Notes: generated by a model not told the origin, from the sequence alone. 64,000 bases of DNA from Nitrospirales bacterium (GCA_022825885.1 JAJDVY010000004.1:28530-92529), one strand, 5' to 3'; shown: positions 47,818 to 58,439, counted from the first letter of the stretch. A program made the numbers and translations.

Positions 47818-48639
47818 ATGGCGAATCCCAAGCACTCCACGCCGCTGAACGCCGCGAGCATTCAGCAGCGGTTGACGACGCGCAGTCTGGGTCGCCCGCT
47901 GCATCTGTTTGCGGAACTCGCCTCCACCAACGCCACGGCCTTGACGCTGGCCAATTCCGGAGCACCCCATGGCACAGCGGTTCTCGCCGAAGCCCAAACA
48001 GCCGGAAAAGGACGACTGGATCGGCAATGGGTCTCCCCGCCTCATCTCAATATCTATTGCTCCCTGATCCTCAAAGATCCGAAATTTTCTCGTCACGGTT
48101 CCTGGACCCCACTCGTGACGGGACTCGCCCTCGCTGAAGCCACCCAACGTGCCTGCGGCATTGGCATCTCGTTAAAATGGCCCAATGATTTGTTGTATAT
48201 CGAGAAAAAAATCGGAGGCATTTTATGTGAAAGCGCGAGTCACGGTTCTCGAATCGAGACGTGTGTCGTGGGGTTCGGCCTGAACGTGAATTGCCGGGAG
48301 ACGGATTTTCCCGAAGAGCTTCATCCGCTTGCCACCTCATGTCGCCAGGCCACCAGCCAATTCCATGATCGAAACGGCCTGATCGCCGATATATTCAACC
48401 AATTGGAAAACTGGTATGATTGCGTGGCATTGGAACAATTCGAACGCGTGCGAACATCGTATGAGGCGTCGTGTGTCACGCTTGGCCGGGAAGTGGAAAT
48501 TGCCTGCACGGCAGGACAAAACATTCGCGGAACGGCAACCGCCATCGGGCAAGACGGCGCATTAGTGGTGTCCACCATGCGAGGAGGCAAGCGCCGCACC
48601 TTGGAAATTCGGTCCGGGGACGTTCACCACCTACGATAA
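47818..48639 (+). CDS. birA: Biotin-[acetyl-CoA carboxylase] ligase
   Basis: A 273-residue ligase that attaches biotin to the carboxyl carrier protein. Motifs: AEAQTAGKGRLDRQWVSPPHLNIYCSLIL, SLKWPNDLLYIEKKIGGIL, and a C-terminal SH3-like domain (TLGREVEIACTAGQNIRGTATAIGQDGALVV). It lacks the N-terminal helix-turn-helix of E. coli BirA, so it is a ligase but not a repressor. Confidence 0.93.
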   Translation: MANPKHSTPLNAASIQQRLTTRSLGRPLHLFAELASTNATALTLANSGAPHGTAVLAEAQTAGKGRLDRQWVSPPHLNIYCSLILKDPKFSRHGSWTPLVTGLALAEATQRACGIGISLKWPNDLLYIEKKIGGILCESASHGSRIETCVVGFGLNVNCRETDFPEELHPLATSCRQATSQFHDRNGLIADIFNQLENWYDCVALEQFERVRTSYEASCVTLGREVEIACTAGQNIRGTATAIGQDGALVVSTMRGGKRRTLEIRSGDVHHLR

Positions 48640-48642
48640 CCC

Positions 48643-49413
48643 ATGCTCCTGACAATTGACATCGGCAACACCCAAATCGTCTCGGGTGTGTTCGACGGGC
48701 AAACCCTGCGAAGCTCCTGGCGCCTGTCCACGGACCATACGAAGACGGCTGACGAATACGGCATCGTCTTCTCGTCACTCACACGGGAATCCGGGATTTC
48801 GGCGCGGGATATCCACGGGACCATTATTTCCAGCGTGGTTCCTCCCCTGACCCCGGCAATTGAATCCATGGTCGAAACCTTTTTTCATCATTCCCCGCTC
48901 GTCGTCTCGTGCGACTTTCCCTTTGGACTGACCTTGGAATATGCCAACCCCCAGGAAATTGGAACCGATCGTTTGGTAAACGCGGCAGCGGCATTTGCCT
49001 GCTACCGGACCCATCTCATCATCGTGGATTTCGGCACCGCCACAACGTTTTGCACCGTCACCAAAGACGGACGATATTTGGGCGGGGCGATTGCCCCGGG
49101 GATCAAAAGCGCCGCCGAAGCGCTTCACCACCATACCGCCAAATTGCCCAACGTCGAGCTCGCCCGGCCAAAAAGCGTGATCGGGACCGATACGACGAGT
49201 AGTATCCAATCGGGCTTGATCTTCGGGTATACGGGGCTGGTCGATGAAATGGTCGCCCGAATCGAACAGGAAATCGGTCACTCGACCAAGGTTGTCGCCA
49301 CCGGTGGGCTTGCCCCGATTCTTGCGCCCATATCCCGAACCATTCAAGAAATCCGGCCGTCGCTCACACTGGAAGGCCTGGAATTGCTCTATCGCCGACA
49401 GACAGGGCAATAG
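48643..49413 (+). CDS. coaX: Type III pantothenate kinase
   Basis: Phosphorylates pantothenate, first step of CoA synthesis. The 256-residue protein has the ASKHA-type phosphate loop DIGNTQIVSGVFDG, GTDRLVNAAAAF, the catalytic region VDFGTATTFCTV, and GGAIAPGIKSAAEALHHHTAKLP. It needs a monovalent cation in known members. It lies three bases after birA, an arrangement found in many bacteria. Confidence 0.95.
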   Translation: MLLTIDIGNTQIVSGVFDGQTLRSSWRLSTDHTKTADEYGIVFSSLTRESGISARDIHGTIISSVVPPLTPAIESMVETFFHHSPLVVSCDFPFGLTLEYANPQEIGTDRLVNAAAAFACYRTHLIIVDFGTATTFCTVTKDGRYLGGAIAPGIKSAAEALHHHTAKLPNVELARPKSVIGTDTTSSIQSGLIFGYTGLVDEMVARIEQEIGHSTKVVATGGLAPILAPISRTIQEIRPSLTLEGLELLYRRQTGQ

Positions 49414-49494
49414 GCACCTTCCGGACAGGATTCCGGCATAAACCGGAACTTCGCCTTTCTCTTGCTTTTTCCACTGTTTTTTCACTTTCCTGGG

Positions 49495-49523
49495 TTGACT
49501 TACCCGGCCTTGATGACTATCTG
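49495..49523 (+). promoter_or_regulatory. Candidate promoter of grpE-dnaK-dnaJ
   Basis: TTGACT (49495-49500), 17-base spacer, TATCTG (49518-49523), with the grpE ATG about 20 bases on. No CIRCE element (TTAGCACTC dyad) is present, so HrcA control is unlikely here. Confidence 0.45.
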
Positions 49524-49545
49524 AGCAAGACACCCGAGCCGCGAA

Positions 49546-50202
49546 ATGAACGACAATATTCAACAATCAGATGAAGTTTGTGGAGAAGGCGAAGTATCCG
49601 CGCCACTTTCCGATCATCCCGATACCAAGCCAGCCGGCATGGATGCAGCAGAGGCTCCTGAAAATCTGCAGGAAGAGGCCGGTGTTTCCAATCCAACCGA
49701 CCAACTTCTTGAAAAAGACGAGGAACTGCATGCCCTGAACGACAAATATTTGCGTCTCGCTGCGGAATTCGACAATTACAAGCGTCGGGTGCAACGCGAC
49801 CAACAGGACACAGTCCGGTTTGCGAACGAAAAATTATGCAAGGACTTGCTTCCAACCTTGGACAACCTGGAACGGGCACTGCAATCAGGACGCGAGCAAG
49901 GCCAGGTCGAGGGGCTGCTGGAAGGGGTTGGCCTCACGCACAAACATTTTCTCGATACCCTCAAAAAAATGGGCATCCAACAAGTTTCGAGCGTGGGAGA
50001 AGAGTTTGATCCGGCCAAGCATCAAGCCGTGGGACAGGTTGAATCGACGACCGTACCCGAAAACGTCGTCGTCGATGAATATCAGAAAGGGTATTTTCTC
50101 CACGACCGGATATTGCGGCCGGCCATGGTAACCGTGGCCAAGGCCAAAACGGAGCCAGGCGATGGAGAGACAAAGCAATCGAAGGAAGGAGCCGAAGCAT
50201 GA
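49546..50202 (+). CDS. grpE: Co-chaperone GrpE
   Basis: Nucleotide exchange factor for DnaK. The 218 residues begin with an acidic disordered arm, then the long dimer helix ([24 protein letters not shown]), and the beta-wing ([49 protein letters not shown]). The stop overlaps dnaK by four bases (ATGA). Confidence 0.95.
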   Translation: MNDNIQQSDEVCGEGEVSAPLSDHPDTKPAGMDAAEAPENLQEEAGVSNPTDQLLEKDEELHALNDKYLRLAAEFDNYKRRVQRDQQDTVRFANEKLCKDLLPTLDNLERALQSGREQGQVEGLLEGVGLTHKHFLDTLKKMGIQQVSSVGEEFDPAKHQAVGQVESTTVPENVVVDEYQKGYFLHDRILRPAMVTVAKAKTEPGDGETKQSKEGAEA

Positions 50203-52121
50203 GTAAGATAATTGGAATTGACCTTGGAACGACGAACTCGTGTATCGCCGTCATGAGCGGTGCCGACCCGGAGGTGATCGCCAACTCGGAGGGTGGCCGC
50301 ACCACGCCGTCCGTGGTAGCGGTAACGGATAAGGACGAGAGGCTGGTCGGACAAATTGCCAAACGTCAAGCTATCACGAATCCCGAAAACACGATCTTTT
50401 CCGTGAAACGCCTGATGGGAAGAAAGTTCAATTCCAAGGAAGCCAAAGCGGCCACGGAGCGGTTGCCCTATAGGATTCTGGACGCCTCGAACGGAGATGC
50501 ACACGTGGAAATACGCGGCAAACAATACAGCCCTCCGGAAGTATCTGCAATGATCCTTCAAAAGATCAAACAGACGGCGGAAGACTTTTTAGGGGAAAAA
50601 GTGACGGAGGCGGTCATTACCGTCCCCGCGTACTTTGACGACAGCCAGCGCCAAGCCACAAAAGACGCGGGGCAGATCGCGGGGCTCAACGTCCTCCGGA
50701 TCATCAACGAACCCACGGCGGCCTCCTTGGCATACGGCCTGGAGAAAAAGAAAGAAGAACGCATTGCCGTGTACGATCTCGGCGGCGGAACCTTCGACAT
50801 TTCGATCCTCGAAATCGGGGACGGCGTCTTCGAGGTGAAGGCCACCAACGGCGATACCTTCCTGGGCGGTGACGACTTCGACCTTCGCATCATCGATTGG
50901 CTGGTGGACGAGTTCAAGAAAGATCAAGGGATCGATTTGAAAAACGACCGCATGGCGCTTCAACGTCTGAAAGAAGCCGCTGAACGGGCCAAGATCGAAC
51001 TGTCCTCCGCGCAGGAGACGGAAATCAACCTTCCCTTTATTACCGCCGACGCCAGCGGGCCCAAGCACTTGGTGCTCAAACTCTCCCGGTCCAAACTGGA
51101 ACAACTCGTTGACGACCTGGTGACCCGCTCCATCGAACCCTGCAAGAAAGCATTGGCCGATGCCGGCATCTCCGCAGGCGACATCAATGAAGTGGTCCTT
51201 GTCGGAGGCATGACGCGGATGCCCAAAGTCATTGAACGGGTGAAAGCCTTCTTCGGCAGGGAACCCCATAAAGGCGTGAACCCGGACGAAGTCGTGGCGG
51301 TCGGAGCCGCCATCCAGGGCGGCGTCCTCAAGGGCGACGTCAAGGACGTGCTGCTGCTGGACGTGACTCCCCTGTCCCTGGGCATTGAAACGCTGGGCGG
51401 CGTGTTCACGCGCTTGATCGACCGCAATACCACGATTCCGACCAAGAAGAGCCAAATTTTCTCAACCGCCGCGGACAGTCAGACCGCCGTCACCATTCGT
51501 GTTTTTCAGGGCGAACGGGAAATGGCCAATGACAATAAACTGCTCGGCCAGTTCGATCTCGTGGGGATTCCTCCGGCCCCCCGAGGAATGCCGCAAATCG
51601 AAGTCACGTTCGACATCGACGCGAACGGCATCGTCCACGTTTCGGCCAAAGACATGGCCACGCAAAAAGAACAGTCCATCAAGATCACCGCTTCGAGCGG
51701 CCTGAGCAAGGAAGAAGTCGAGCAATTGGTCAAAGACGCCGAGGCGCATTCCGACGAGGATAAAAAGCGCCGTGAAACCGTGGAGATCCGAAACCAGGCC
51801 GATTCCCTGGTCTATGGGACGGAAAAAAATCTCCAGGAGCACGGAGACAAAATTCCCGAGGACGAGAAAACCAAAATCCAAGAAGCCATCGACGGCATGA
51901 AAAAGGCCATGGAGGGGGACGACGTGGAAGCCATGAAATCGGCCATGCAGACCCTCACGACCGCTTCGCACAAACTCGCGGAAGAAATGTATAAAAAAAC
52001 GTCAGCCGAGACCGGCAACGCCGAAGAGGGGTCAAGCTCCAACGGTGGAGCGACCAATGGAACGGAACAAGACGAAACAGTGGTCGATGCCGAATTTGAA
52101 GAGGTCGATAAGGAAAAATAA
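50199..52121 (+). CDS. dnaK: Molecular chaperone DnaK (Hsp70)
   Basis: A 640-residue Hsp70. ATPase domain: [62 protein letters not shown]. Substrate domain and lid follow, with the usual C-terminal acidic end ([16 protein letters not shown]). It works with GrpE and DnaJ encoded on either side. Confidence 0.98.
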   Translation: MSKIIGIDLGTTNSCIAVMSGADPEVIANSEGGRTTPSVVAVTDKDERLVGQIAKRQAITNPENTIFSVKRLMGRKFNSKEAKAATERLPYRILDASNGDAHVEIRGKQYSPPEVSAMILQKIKQTAEDFLGEKVTEAVITVPAYFDDSQRQATKDAGQIAGLNVLRIINEPTAASLAYGLEKKKEERIAVYDLGGGTFDISILEIGDGVFEVKATNGDTFLGGDDFDLRIIDWLVDEFKKDQGIDLKNDRMALQRLKEAAERAKIELSSAQETEINLPFITADASGPKHLVLKLSRSKLEQLVDDLVTRSIEPCKKALADAGISAGDINEVVLVGGMTRMPKVIERVKAFFGREPHKGVNPDEVVAVGAAIQGGVLKGDVKDVLLLDVTPLSLGIETLGGVFTRLIDRNTTIPTKKSQIFSTAADSQTAVTIRVFQGEREMANDNKLLGQFDLVGIPPAPRGMPQIEVTFDIDANGIVHVSAKDMATQKEQSIKITASSGLSKEEVEQLVKDAEAHSDEDKKRRETVEIRNQADSLVYGTEKNLQEHGDKIPEDEKTKIQEAIDGMKKAMEGDDVEAMKSAMQTLTTASHKLAEEMYKKTSAETGNAEEGSSSNGGATNGTEQDETVVDAEFEEVDKEK

Positions 52122-52198
52122 CGTTGCCTGAAGATCAGTTTTCATGGATAACGTCAACCCACAAGGGAAACTCCTGAGAGACCTCCATAACGGAAAAG

Positions 52199-53326
52199 AT
52201 GGCTAGCGTGACCAAACGGGATTATTATGAAGTGCTGGGAGTTGATCGGGCCGCCTCTGATGACGAGATCAAGAAGGCATTCCGGAAGCTCGCACGCCAG
52301 CACCACCCCGACTTGCAGAGCGACCCGCAACTCAAGAAAAAAGCCGAAGAAAAATTCAAGGAAGCCAATGAAGCGTATGAAATCCTGAGCAATGAAGAGT
52401 CGCGCAAACGGTACGACATGTTCGGGCATTCGGCCGGCCAGCAGGGATTCGGCGGAGCCGAGGGGTTTGATTTCGGTCGAGGATTCGGGGACGTATTCGG
52501 AGACATTTTTGAGGACTTCTTTGGCGGAGCGAGGGGCGGTCGAGGTCGACCGGAGCAGGGCAATGACCTGCAATACAACCTGGAACTCTCCTTTGAAGAA
52601 GCCATCGACGGCAAAGAGGCTAAACTCAAAATCCCGAGATGGGAAGTCTGCGATTCCTGCAAAGGGACGGGAGCCAAGTCGTCCGAGGCCGTCCAACCAT
52701 GCCGCGGCTGCCAGGGCACCGGGCAAATTCGATTGCAGCAAGGGTTCTTCTCGATCAACCGGGCCTGCGGGCAATGCCAGGGTGCAGGGCAGATCATTAC
52801 GGACCCCTGTCCCGCTTGTCGGGGGCAAAAACGGGTCTACCGGGAACGAACCTTATCGGTCACCATTCCCGCGGGAATCGATACCGGCATGCGCTTTCGC
52901 TTGGCTCGCGAAGGCGAACACGGCGCAAACGGCGGTCCGCCCGGCGATCTCTACGTCGCGATCACAGTCAAACCGCACAGGATCTTTACCCGAAAAGGAA
53001 ACGACATTCTCGTCGAGTTGCCGCTCGATATGGTCACGGCCGCCTTGGGCGGCAAAGTGGACGTGCCGACCCTCAAAGGAAAAACCAGCGTCAAAATTCC
53101 CGAAGGCACCCAACACGACCAGGTCCTGAGACTGAAGGGCCAAGGAGCACCCGCGCTGAAAGGTCGCACCGCCGGCGACCAACTCGTTCGGGTCAACATC
53201 AGTATTCCCACGAAACTGTCGGCGAAACAACGGGAACTCCTGGCCGCCTTTGCCAAAGAGAGCGCCACCGCGTCAAAAGACCAGGAAGACAGCCTGTTCG
53301 GCAAAGTCAAAAATATGTTCGAGTAA
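52199..53326 (+). CDS. dnaJ: Chaperone DnaJ (Hsp40, type I)
   Basis: A 375-residue co-chaperone: J domain with HPD (KLARQHHPDLQSD), Gly/Phe-rich linker (FGGAEGFDFGRGFGDVFGD), four CxxCxGxG-type zinc repeats (CDSCKGTG, CRGCQGTG, CGQCQGAG, CPACRGQK), and the C-terminal substrate domains. It stimulates DnaK. Confidence 0.97.
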   Translation: MASVTKRDYYEVLGVDRAASDDEIKKAFRKLARQHHPDLQSDPQLKKKAEEKFKEANEAYEILSNEESRKRYDMFGHSAGQQGFGGAEGFDFGRGFGDVFGDIFEDFFGGARGGRGRPEQGNDLQYNLELSFEEAIDGKEAKLKIPRWEVCDSCKGTGAKSSEAVQPCRGCQGTGQIRLQQGFFSINRACGQCQGAGQIITDPCPACRGQKRVYRERTLSVTIPAGIDTGMRFRLAREGEHGANGGPPGDLYVAITVKPHRIFTRKGNDILVELPLDMVTAALGGKVDVPTLKGKTSVKIPEGTQHDQVLRLKGQGAPALKGRTAGDQLVRVNISIPTKLSAKQRELLAAFAKESATASKDQEDSLFGKVKNMFE

Positions 53327-53372
53327 CACCACCGTTTTCGGTCCACCCATCCGCTCCACGCTCATTCGTCAC

Positions 53373-54110
53373 ATGCCGGTCTTTTTCATTCAATCAAACC
53401 GGATTTTCAACCACACCGTCACGATCGACAATTCCCTCTTTTCCCACCTTTCAAAAAGCCTCCGCATTCGCGAAGGCGAGGAGATTTGGGTCGGAGACGA
53501 GCACCGGGTTCGCTACCGGGCTCGGGTCGACCGCCTGGATTCGAAATCACTCCAAGCCTCCATCCTTGAAACAATCGAAGGACCACCCGCGCCATCGGCT
53601 CCCATTGTCCTGATTCAGGCTATTCTGAAAGGGGATCGCATGAACTGGGTGATTCAAAAGGCCACTGAGCTTGGAGTCACCGAGATTATTCCATTGCTCA
53701 CGTCGAGGGTCATCGTCCGTCCACCGGCAGATCGCGTCCGAACCGCACGGGAACGATGGCAGCGGGTCGCCGTCGACGCCGCGCAACAATCGGAGCAATG
53801 GGCGTCCCCCAACCTCACTCACCCCCTGACGTTGTCCGAGTTGGTCAAGCATGTTCCCCACCCGTCACTCCAGTGCGCGCTATTCGAACGAAGCGGCGAA
53901 CACAGCCTTGGTTCCCTATCTATCGATCACACGTTTCATGGCACCATCGCGCTGGCCGTCGGCCCCGAGGGGGGATGGACACAGGACGAGATGCGGGAAC
54001 TCCTCGCCCAACGCTTTCAACCCGTATCACTGGGCAAACACATCCTTCGGAGCGAAACTGCACCACTGGTTGCGCTGAGTATCCTGCAACATAAACTGGG
54101 ACATATCTGA
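53373..54110 (+). CDS. rsmE: 16S rRNA m3U1498 methyltransferase
   Basis: A 245-residue SPOUT methyltransferase. It has a PUA-like N-terminus (HLSKSLRIREGEEIWVGD), KGDRMNWVIQKATELGVTEIIPLLTSR, and the knot region ALAVGPEGGWTQDEM and VSLGKHILRSETAPLVALSIL. Start at the ATG at 53373; the frame is open further left only through overlap with dnaJ. It often follows dnaJ in bacteria. Confidence 0.93.
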   Translation: MPVFFIQSNRIFNHTVTIDNSLFSHLSKSLRIREGEEIWVGDEHRVRYRARVDRLDSKSLQASILETIEGPPAPSAPIVLIQAILKGDRMNWVIQKATELGVTEIIPLLTSRVIVRPPADRVRTARERWQRVAVDAAQQSEQWASPNLTHPLTLSELVKHVPHPSLQCALFERSGEHSLGSLSIDHTFHGTIALAVGPEGGWTQDEMRELLAQRFQPVSLGKHILRSETAPLVALSILQHKLGHI

Positions 54111-54183
54111 GCCACGAACAAAAGAGAGAGACCGTTAGAAAGAAAACGCGATAAAATCGCGCTGCGCCAACGACAAGACCAAA

Positions 54184-54243
54184 GACACTGGATCCGTCCC
54201 CGACGTTGTTAATCGGGGATCCAGTTCTTTTTGTCGGGGATGA
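54184..54243. repeat. Dispersed palindromic repeat between convergent transcripts
   Basis: ACTGGATCC (from 54187) pairs with GGATCCAGT (to about 54225), with CCCCGA and TCGGGG inside. Another partial copy (GTCGGGGATGAC) follows at 54233. The same family occurs at 60911-61008. It sits between rsmE and a leftward gene and could end transcription on both strands. Confidence 0.7.
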
Positions 54244-54342
54244 CAGAAAGAGACAACGAATCTTGTCAACGAATGACTGAACACATACAGGGATGACGGG
54301 AAAAGGGCCTTGAGGAATGAATGGGAACCAGATCGGAAACTA

Positions 54343-55329
54343 TCAGGAGGAAGTGGGGGCGATCTTGAGGATGGTGCCGCCCTCGCCTACGGCCCAACCG
54401 ACTTGGGCGTCGGGAAAGGATAACCCATAGAGGCTGAACGGCTCGGAGAGTTCCGGTTCCATCCACGTGAAACCGGCATCAGTGGTGGTCAGGAATGCGC
54501 CTCGCTCGCCGATAATCCACCCGGCACGGAACCCGGTAAACTGGACTTTTAAAAAGTCCGGCGGCCTGATACAGGGAGACCCGCAGGGCAGGGTGCGATC
54601 AACCCATTTTTCTCCGCTGGTGATCGTTTGAAAGATGGCCCCCTGGGATCCCACGACCCACCCGCCTTCGGGATCCGTGAAGTACAGATCGAAAAACGTC
54701 GTAGCACTGTCGGTAGTCTGCTGGATCCAGTTTTGCCCGCCGTCCCGTGTGACGAGAATCGTCCCGATCGCACCAACCGCCCACCCGCGTTGCGCATCGA
54801 TGAACTGCACCCCGAACAAATCCACGGCCGTGGTACTGCTTTGATCTTCCCACGTCACGCCGCCGTCTGTGGTCCGCAGGATGGTGCCCCGGCCTCCCAC
54901 GATCCAGCCCTGCAAAAGATCCAGAAAATACACGTCATAGAGCGCAGCACCCACCCCGGCAGCCTGGCGGCGCCACTGTTTCCCGTGATCGTTCGTATGC
55001 AGGATGGTCCCGTTCTGTCCGACGATCCATCCGTGTTGAGGATTCGTAAAATAGACGCTCGTCAGCAGGGCTGCTGTGCGACGGGGCATTGCCTGCCACG
55101 TCTCCCCCGCGTCTTCCGTTTTCAAGACGGTTCCCCCTGCGCCTACGGCCCAGCCGTGTTGCGCACTGACAAAAAACGTCCCGAGAAGCGTGGATTTGGT
55201 GCCGCTGCTCTGGATAGTCGAGACCACGTTCTCACCGGCTTCGACCTGCCCGGCCAAATACGGGAGACAAACCAGTCCCACAACCAGCAACCGAAGGAGA
55301 GCATGGCAAGAGGAAAAAACAAGGTTCAT
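54343..55329 (-). CDS. Ycf48-like beta-propeller, exported
   Basis: A 328-residue exported protein (signal LLRLLVVGLVCLPYLAGQVEA). It has seven blades of the photosystem II assembly factor Ycf48 type, each with GWAVGxxGTxLxTxDxGxTW-like text (HGWAVGAGGTVLKTEDAGETW, HGWIVGQNGTILHTNDHGKQW, QGWIVGGRGTILRTTDGGVTW). Outside phototrophs these propellers are envelope proteins of unclear role. It overlaps the upstream IPT/TIG gene by four bases, so the two are coupled. Confidence 0.87.
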   Translation of the reverse strand: MNLVFSSCHALLRLLVVGLVCLPYLAGQVEAGENVVSTIQSSGTKSTLLGTFFVSAQHGWAVGAGGTVLKTEDAGETWQAMPRRTAALLTSVYFTNPQHGWIVGQNGTILHTNDHGKQWRRQAAGVGAALYDVYFLDLLQGWIVGGRGTILRTTDGGVTWEDQSSTTAVDLFGVQFIDAQRGWAVGAIGTILVTRDGGQNWIQQTTDSATTFFDLYFTDPEGGWVVGSQGAIFQTITSGEKWVDRTLPCGSPCIRPPDFLKVQFTGFRAGWIIGERGAFLTTTDAGFTWMEPELSEPFSLYGLSFPDAQVGWAVGEGGTILKIAPTSS

Positions 55330-56984
55330 GGCGCCTGATCGGTTCTCCAGGGTTCTTGCGTGTAATCGTAGAAAAATTCCTTGTGAGGCAATCCACGCGG
55401 GAGAATCTTGAATTCACCAGCCACGGCACTCTGCCACTGCTTTCGCGAACAACACCGGCCGTTCTTGAGTAAATCCCAGGAACCTCGACGCACGACGATT
55501 TCCCCTTTGGTGGGATCAACGTAGAACCCTTCGGGATGCCCGAATCCAAACACGTGACGCCTGGGCACTTGAATCTTGATTTCAGTATTCTTCCAGGAGA
55601 CCACCACGGCCGCGACCCCGTTCACCAGCACTTCCGTCCGTGAGACGTCAGGCCCCAGTCGATAGTTCTTCCAATCGTGGGCATCGGTATTCAATTCCAA
55701 GCGCGTCGCTTCCGCGATTTTCAGAAACTCGCCGAACCCTTCGCCTTTCAGCGTCACGATCTCATCAATCCCGGCTTCCTTCGGAGAATAGGACGTAACC
55801 TTCGGTGTCTGCACGGTAAATGAGCCCACGTCCAATTCCACCACGCCCTGTTTGGCACAACAGGTCCCATCGGGCTTGGGAATCGTAGCGCCCCGCTTCA
55901 CGACAACCGGACCGGACTTGGCGCTATAGGGCACCCACACATTGATTTCATCATCCTGCCACCGGTGAATAATGGCGGGCACGCCCCCGATTTCCACCCG
56001 ATTCTGGCCAGGGTCGAAATCGAATGCATACGCCGTACTCCCCGCTTCGGAAAACACCCCGAAATTTTTCCCCTTGATATAGACCAGGGTACCGATGGGT
56101 CCTTGAGCCGGGAACAATCCATCGGATCCGGGTTCGACCAACTCGAATTGGCCCAAGGTCCTCGTACGTCCGTCCTGTTGAAACGTCACGGGCCCACTGA
56201 CGGCATTGAGCGGCACGTGGACCACGATGGTACGCGGAGACCACTTGGCAATCGTGACCGGCTTGCCGCCGATGGTAATCGCATCCTCCGGCCCCTTGGC
56301 ATCGCCGAACTGTTGCCCGCTCAGCACGACCTTGGTCCCGACAGGTCCTCGATTCGGGGAAAATGAAATACTGGGAATCAGGGAAACCGGCACAGGATTA
56401 CTCTCGGCATAGGCAACGGGCGCGCAGCAGGACCCATCAGGCAACGGGTCAGAGGAAGCCAGTTGCACGACCACGTCACCGGACTTGGCATTGGCCGGAA
56501 TCTTGACATCGATCTTCTCGGGCCGCCATTTCAGGATTTCCGACAGAATACCGTTGATCAACACCCGGTTCACGCCGAACATGGTATTGGGGTCACGTGA
56601 CCCTGCCGTATTCCCGAAATGTTCACCCTCGATCGTGAGCACCGAGCCGGGCTCCGCTTCCGGCGGCACCAGCTTGGCAATCTTCACCTGTTGAATTTCA
56701 AACCGGCCCGCCACCGTGGTTCCTTGTGGGCCCGACACCGTGACGTCGCCGCTCTTGGCTCCGAGCGGGACCTTCACCATCACCAAGTCCGGCTCCCACA
56801 ACTGAATCAACGCGGGCATACCATTGAAGTCCACCCGATTCTCCGCCGTTGACACAAACTCCCCGAACGCGGACCCGCCGATCGTCACCGTAGCCCCCGG
56901 AGGCCCCGAATCCGGAAACAATTCAGCATGGGCAAACGAAACCGTTCCACAAACAACCAATAATGCAAGAAACACGTGTCTCAT
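55326..56984 (-). CDS. Exported protein with IPT/TIG domains
   Basis: A 552-residue protein with signal MRHVFLALLVVCGTVSFAHA and about five Ig-like IPT/TIG domains, each beginning with text such as FPDSGPPGATVTIGGSAFGEF, LVPPEAEPGSVLTIEGEHFGN, FSPNRGPVGTKVVLSGQQFGD and YSPKEAGIDEIVTLKGEGFGE. Two Cys pairs (SCCAP, TCCAK, RCCSRK) recur after PDG. It has no enzymatic domain. A cell-surface or periplasmic binding role is likely, perhaps with the coupled propeller. Confidence 0.85.
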   Translation of the reverse strand: MRHVFLALLVVCGTVSFAHAELFPDSGPPGATVTIGGSAFGEFVSTAENRVDFNGMPALIQLWEPDLVMVKVPLGAKSGDVTVSGPQGTTVAGRFEIQQVKIAKLVPPEAEPGSVLTIEGEHFGNTAGSRDPNTMFGVNRVLINGILSEILKWRPEKIDVKIPANAKSGDVVVQLASSDPLPDGSCCAPVAYAESNPVPVSLIPSISFSPNRGPVGTKVVLSGQQFGDAKGPEDAITIGGKPVTIAKWSPRTIVVHVPLNAVSGPVTFQQDGRTRTLGQFELVEPGSDGLFPAQGPIGTLVYIKGKNFGVFSEAGSTAYAFDFDPGQNRVEIGGVPAIIHRWQDDEINVWVPYSAKSGPVVVKRGATIPKPDGTCCAKQGVVELDVGSFTVQTPKVTSYSPKEAGIDEIVTLKGEGFGEFLKIAEATRLELNTDAHDWKNYRLGPDVSRTEVLVNGVAAVVVSWKNTEIKIQVPRRHVFGFGHPEGFYVDPTKGEIVVRRGSWDLLKNGRCCSRKQWQSAVAGEFKILPRGLPHKEFFYDYTQEPWRTDQAP

Positions 56985-57052
56985 ACCGCAATAACCCTTT
57001 CCATGCTCAGAACGAATACCTCAAATCCAGACGCATCAACGCGTCACAAGGA

Positions 57053-57103
57053 CTAAAACAAAAAGTGGCCGCGCCACAGTAAATGACTCAATGACGCGGC
57101 CAC
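57053..57103 (-). terminator. Rho-independent terminator of barrel gene
   Basis: On the minus strand GTGGCCGCG (57103-57095) pairs with CGCGGCCAC (57073-57065), with a 21-base loop, followed by TTTTTGTTTT. It lies about 110 bases after the barrel stop codon. Confidence 0.7.
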
Positions 57104-57212
57104 TCTCTACTTTATAACGAGGCACTTTTTGCCGTCAACCAACGGCGATGATTAAGACAAAAACCAAAAAACGTTGATAGCACGGCGTTTCCGGCCGCCG
57201 TATCGAAGCCGG

Positions 57213-58175
57213 TCAGAACTGGTACTTCATGTTGAGGCTCACGCCCCAAAATTCAATGTCATCCGTTCTGATATAGTAGGTCACAGGCTTTAGTGAATTC
57301 CCGGCTACGGACGCATGCCCACGGAGTCGCGTATATGCCGACTCGTCTTCGAATTCACCGAACATCGCGTACCGGAACTTGAGCCCGATCGTGAGGGGCT
57401 CGCTCACCTGATAATCCACGCCGGCCAACGCCTGATACCCGAACAGCGTATCCGACATGGTGGTCTCGTCATTTGTCAACAAACCCGCTAATCGTTGATT
57501 CAACTCCACAGCACCATGTGGTGGCCGGATGGCGTTGATCTCATCGCCATTCGGGTTGCGATGCCACCGCGTTCGATATTGGGCGGACACCTGGGCGAAC
57601 CCAATGCCAAATCCCGCATACGGGGTAAACTTCGAGTCCGTACGGTAGTCGTAATACAGGTTGGCAAAGAAGTTGTGCGACATCAGATTATCGACGGCAT
57701 CCTCGGCACCGCCGCCTCCGGTTGCCCCGTCGCCTCCGTATTGCTTCGAATCACTGGGGCGCCAGTCGTCGTCGGGAAAGTAAGGTTCATCCGTGCTGCC
57801 ATACCGTGTGCCGCGATAGAAATATTCACCCTCGACCCTAAAACTGCCCAAGCGATACCCCACGGCCAATCCCGCCAGAATCCCCGAGCCACCATCAAAG
57901 GACTCATTCGCGGGCCCCCAAGACGCAGGATCTTCTCCACAGGCGCCCTGAGGAGTCTGAACGTCACCGTAGATAGTCTGGTCGCATAGAACGCCCGGGA
58001 AACCATCCGGCGCCGAGTCCGTGGTCCAATCATCGAATCCTCCAGTTTGAACGTCCATGTCCGGGGCCACGGCCACGCCTAAATCCATTCCCAGGTACAA
58101 CCCATCCTTGGCCCATACCTGACCTGAGGAGAACGCCAACCCTATCACCACAAGCAGAAATGAGAATTTTCTCAC
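57213..58175 (-). CDS. Outer-membrane beta-barrel protein (paralogue)
   Basis: A 320-residue exported barrel (signal FSFLLVVIGLAFSSGQVWA). Strands match those of the protein at 28936-29871: GLYLGMDLGVAVAP, GILAGLAVGYRLGSFRVEGEYFYRG, NFFANLYYDYRTDSKFTPYAGFGIGFAQVS, LFGYQALAGVDYQVSEPLTIGLKFRYAMFGEFED and the end DDIEFWGVSLNMKYQF. GTG at 58175 with GAGGTG five bases before it is the start, preferred over the TTG at 58199. A four-Cys loop region (CDQ, ACGED) is distinctive. Confidence 0.85.
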   Translation of the reverse strand: MRKFSFLLVVIGLAFSSGQVWAKDGLYLGMDLGVAVAPDMDVQTGGFDDWTTDSAPDGFPGVLCDQTIYGDVQTPQGACGEDPASWGPANESFDGGSGILAGLAVGYRLGSFRVEGEYFYRGTRYGSTDEPYFPDDDWRPSDSKQYGGDGATGGGGAEDAVDNLMSHNFFANLYYDYRTDSKFTPYAGFGIGFAQVSAQYRTRWHRNPNGDEINAIRPPHGAVELNQRLAGLLTNDETTMSDTLFGYQALAGVDYQVSEPLTIGLKFRYAMFGEFEDESAYTRLRGHASVAGNSLKPVTYYIRTDDIEFWGVSLNMKYQF

Positions 58176-58368
58176 GATTTCACCTCTCTTTCTTCTCAAA
58201 TCATAGCTACAGGCTTTAGTTACAACTTAAACAGCGTAACGAACTATATAACAAAGCTGTTTTTGGAATCAATGAAATAAGTAGAATTCATGCAGTACAT
58301 ATAAGACTACTTGATCAACAATCACAGAGAAAACGGCGTTGTGGCCTGCACTCGAATGCCGGGACAAT

Positions 58369-58394
58369 AGATTCCTCGCTTCGCTCGGAATGAC
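58369..58394. repeat. Dispersed repeat (ATTCCTCGCTTCGCTCGGAAT type)
   Basis: A short palindromic sequence, common in intergenic spaces of many bacteria, lies between the barrel gene and the next leftward gene. Confidence 0.65.
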
Positions 58395-58439
58395 CAATTG
58401 GGGCTATTTTATACCAACAACGGGACTACCTGAAAATAG

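Noticed and set aside
49414..49545. CIRCE/HrcA operator before grpE
   Set aside because: I looked for the TTAGCACTC-GAGTGCTAA dyad and did not find it; only a sigma70-like promoter is visible.
50589..51455. Minus-strand frame of 288 codons opposite dnaK
   Set aside because: Antisense shadow; open frames opposite dnaK are common in high-GC genomes.
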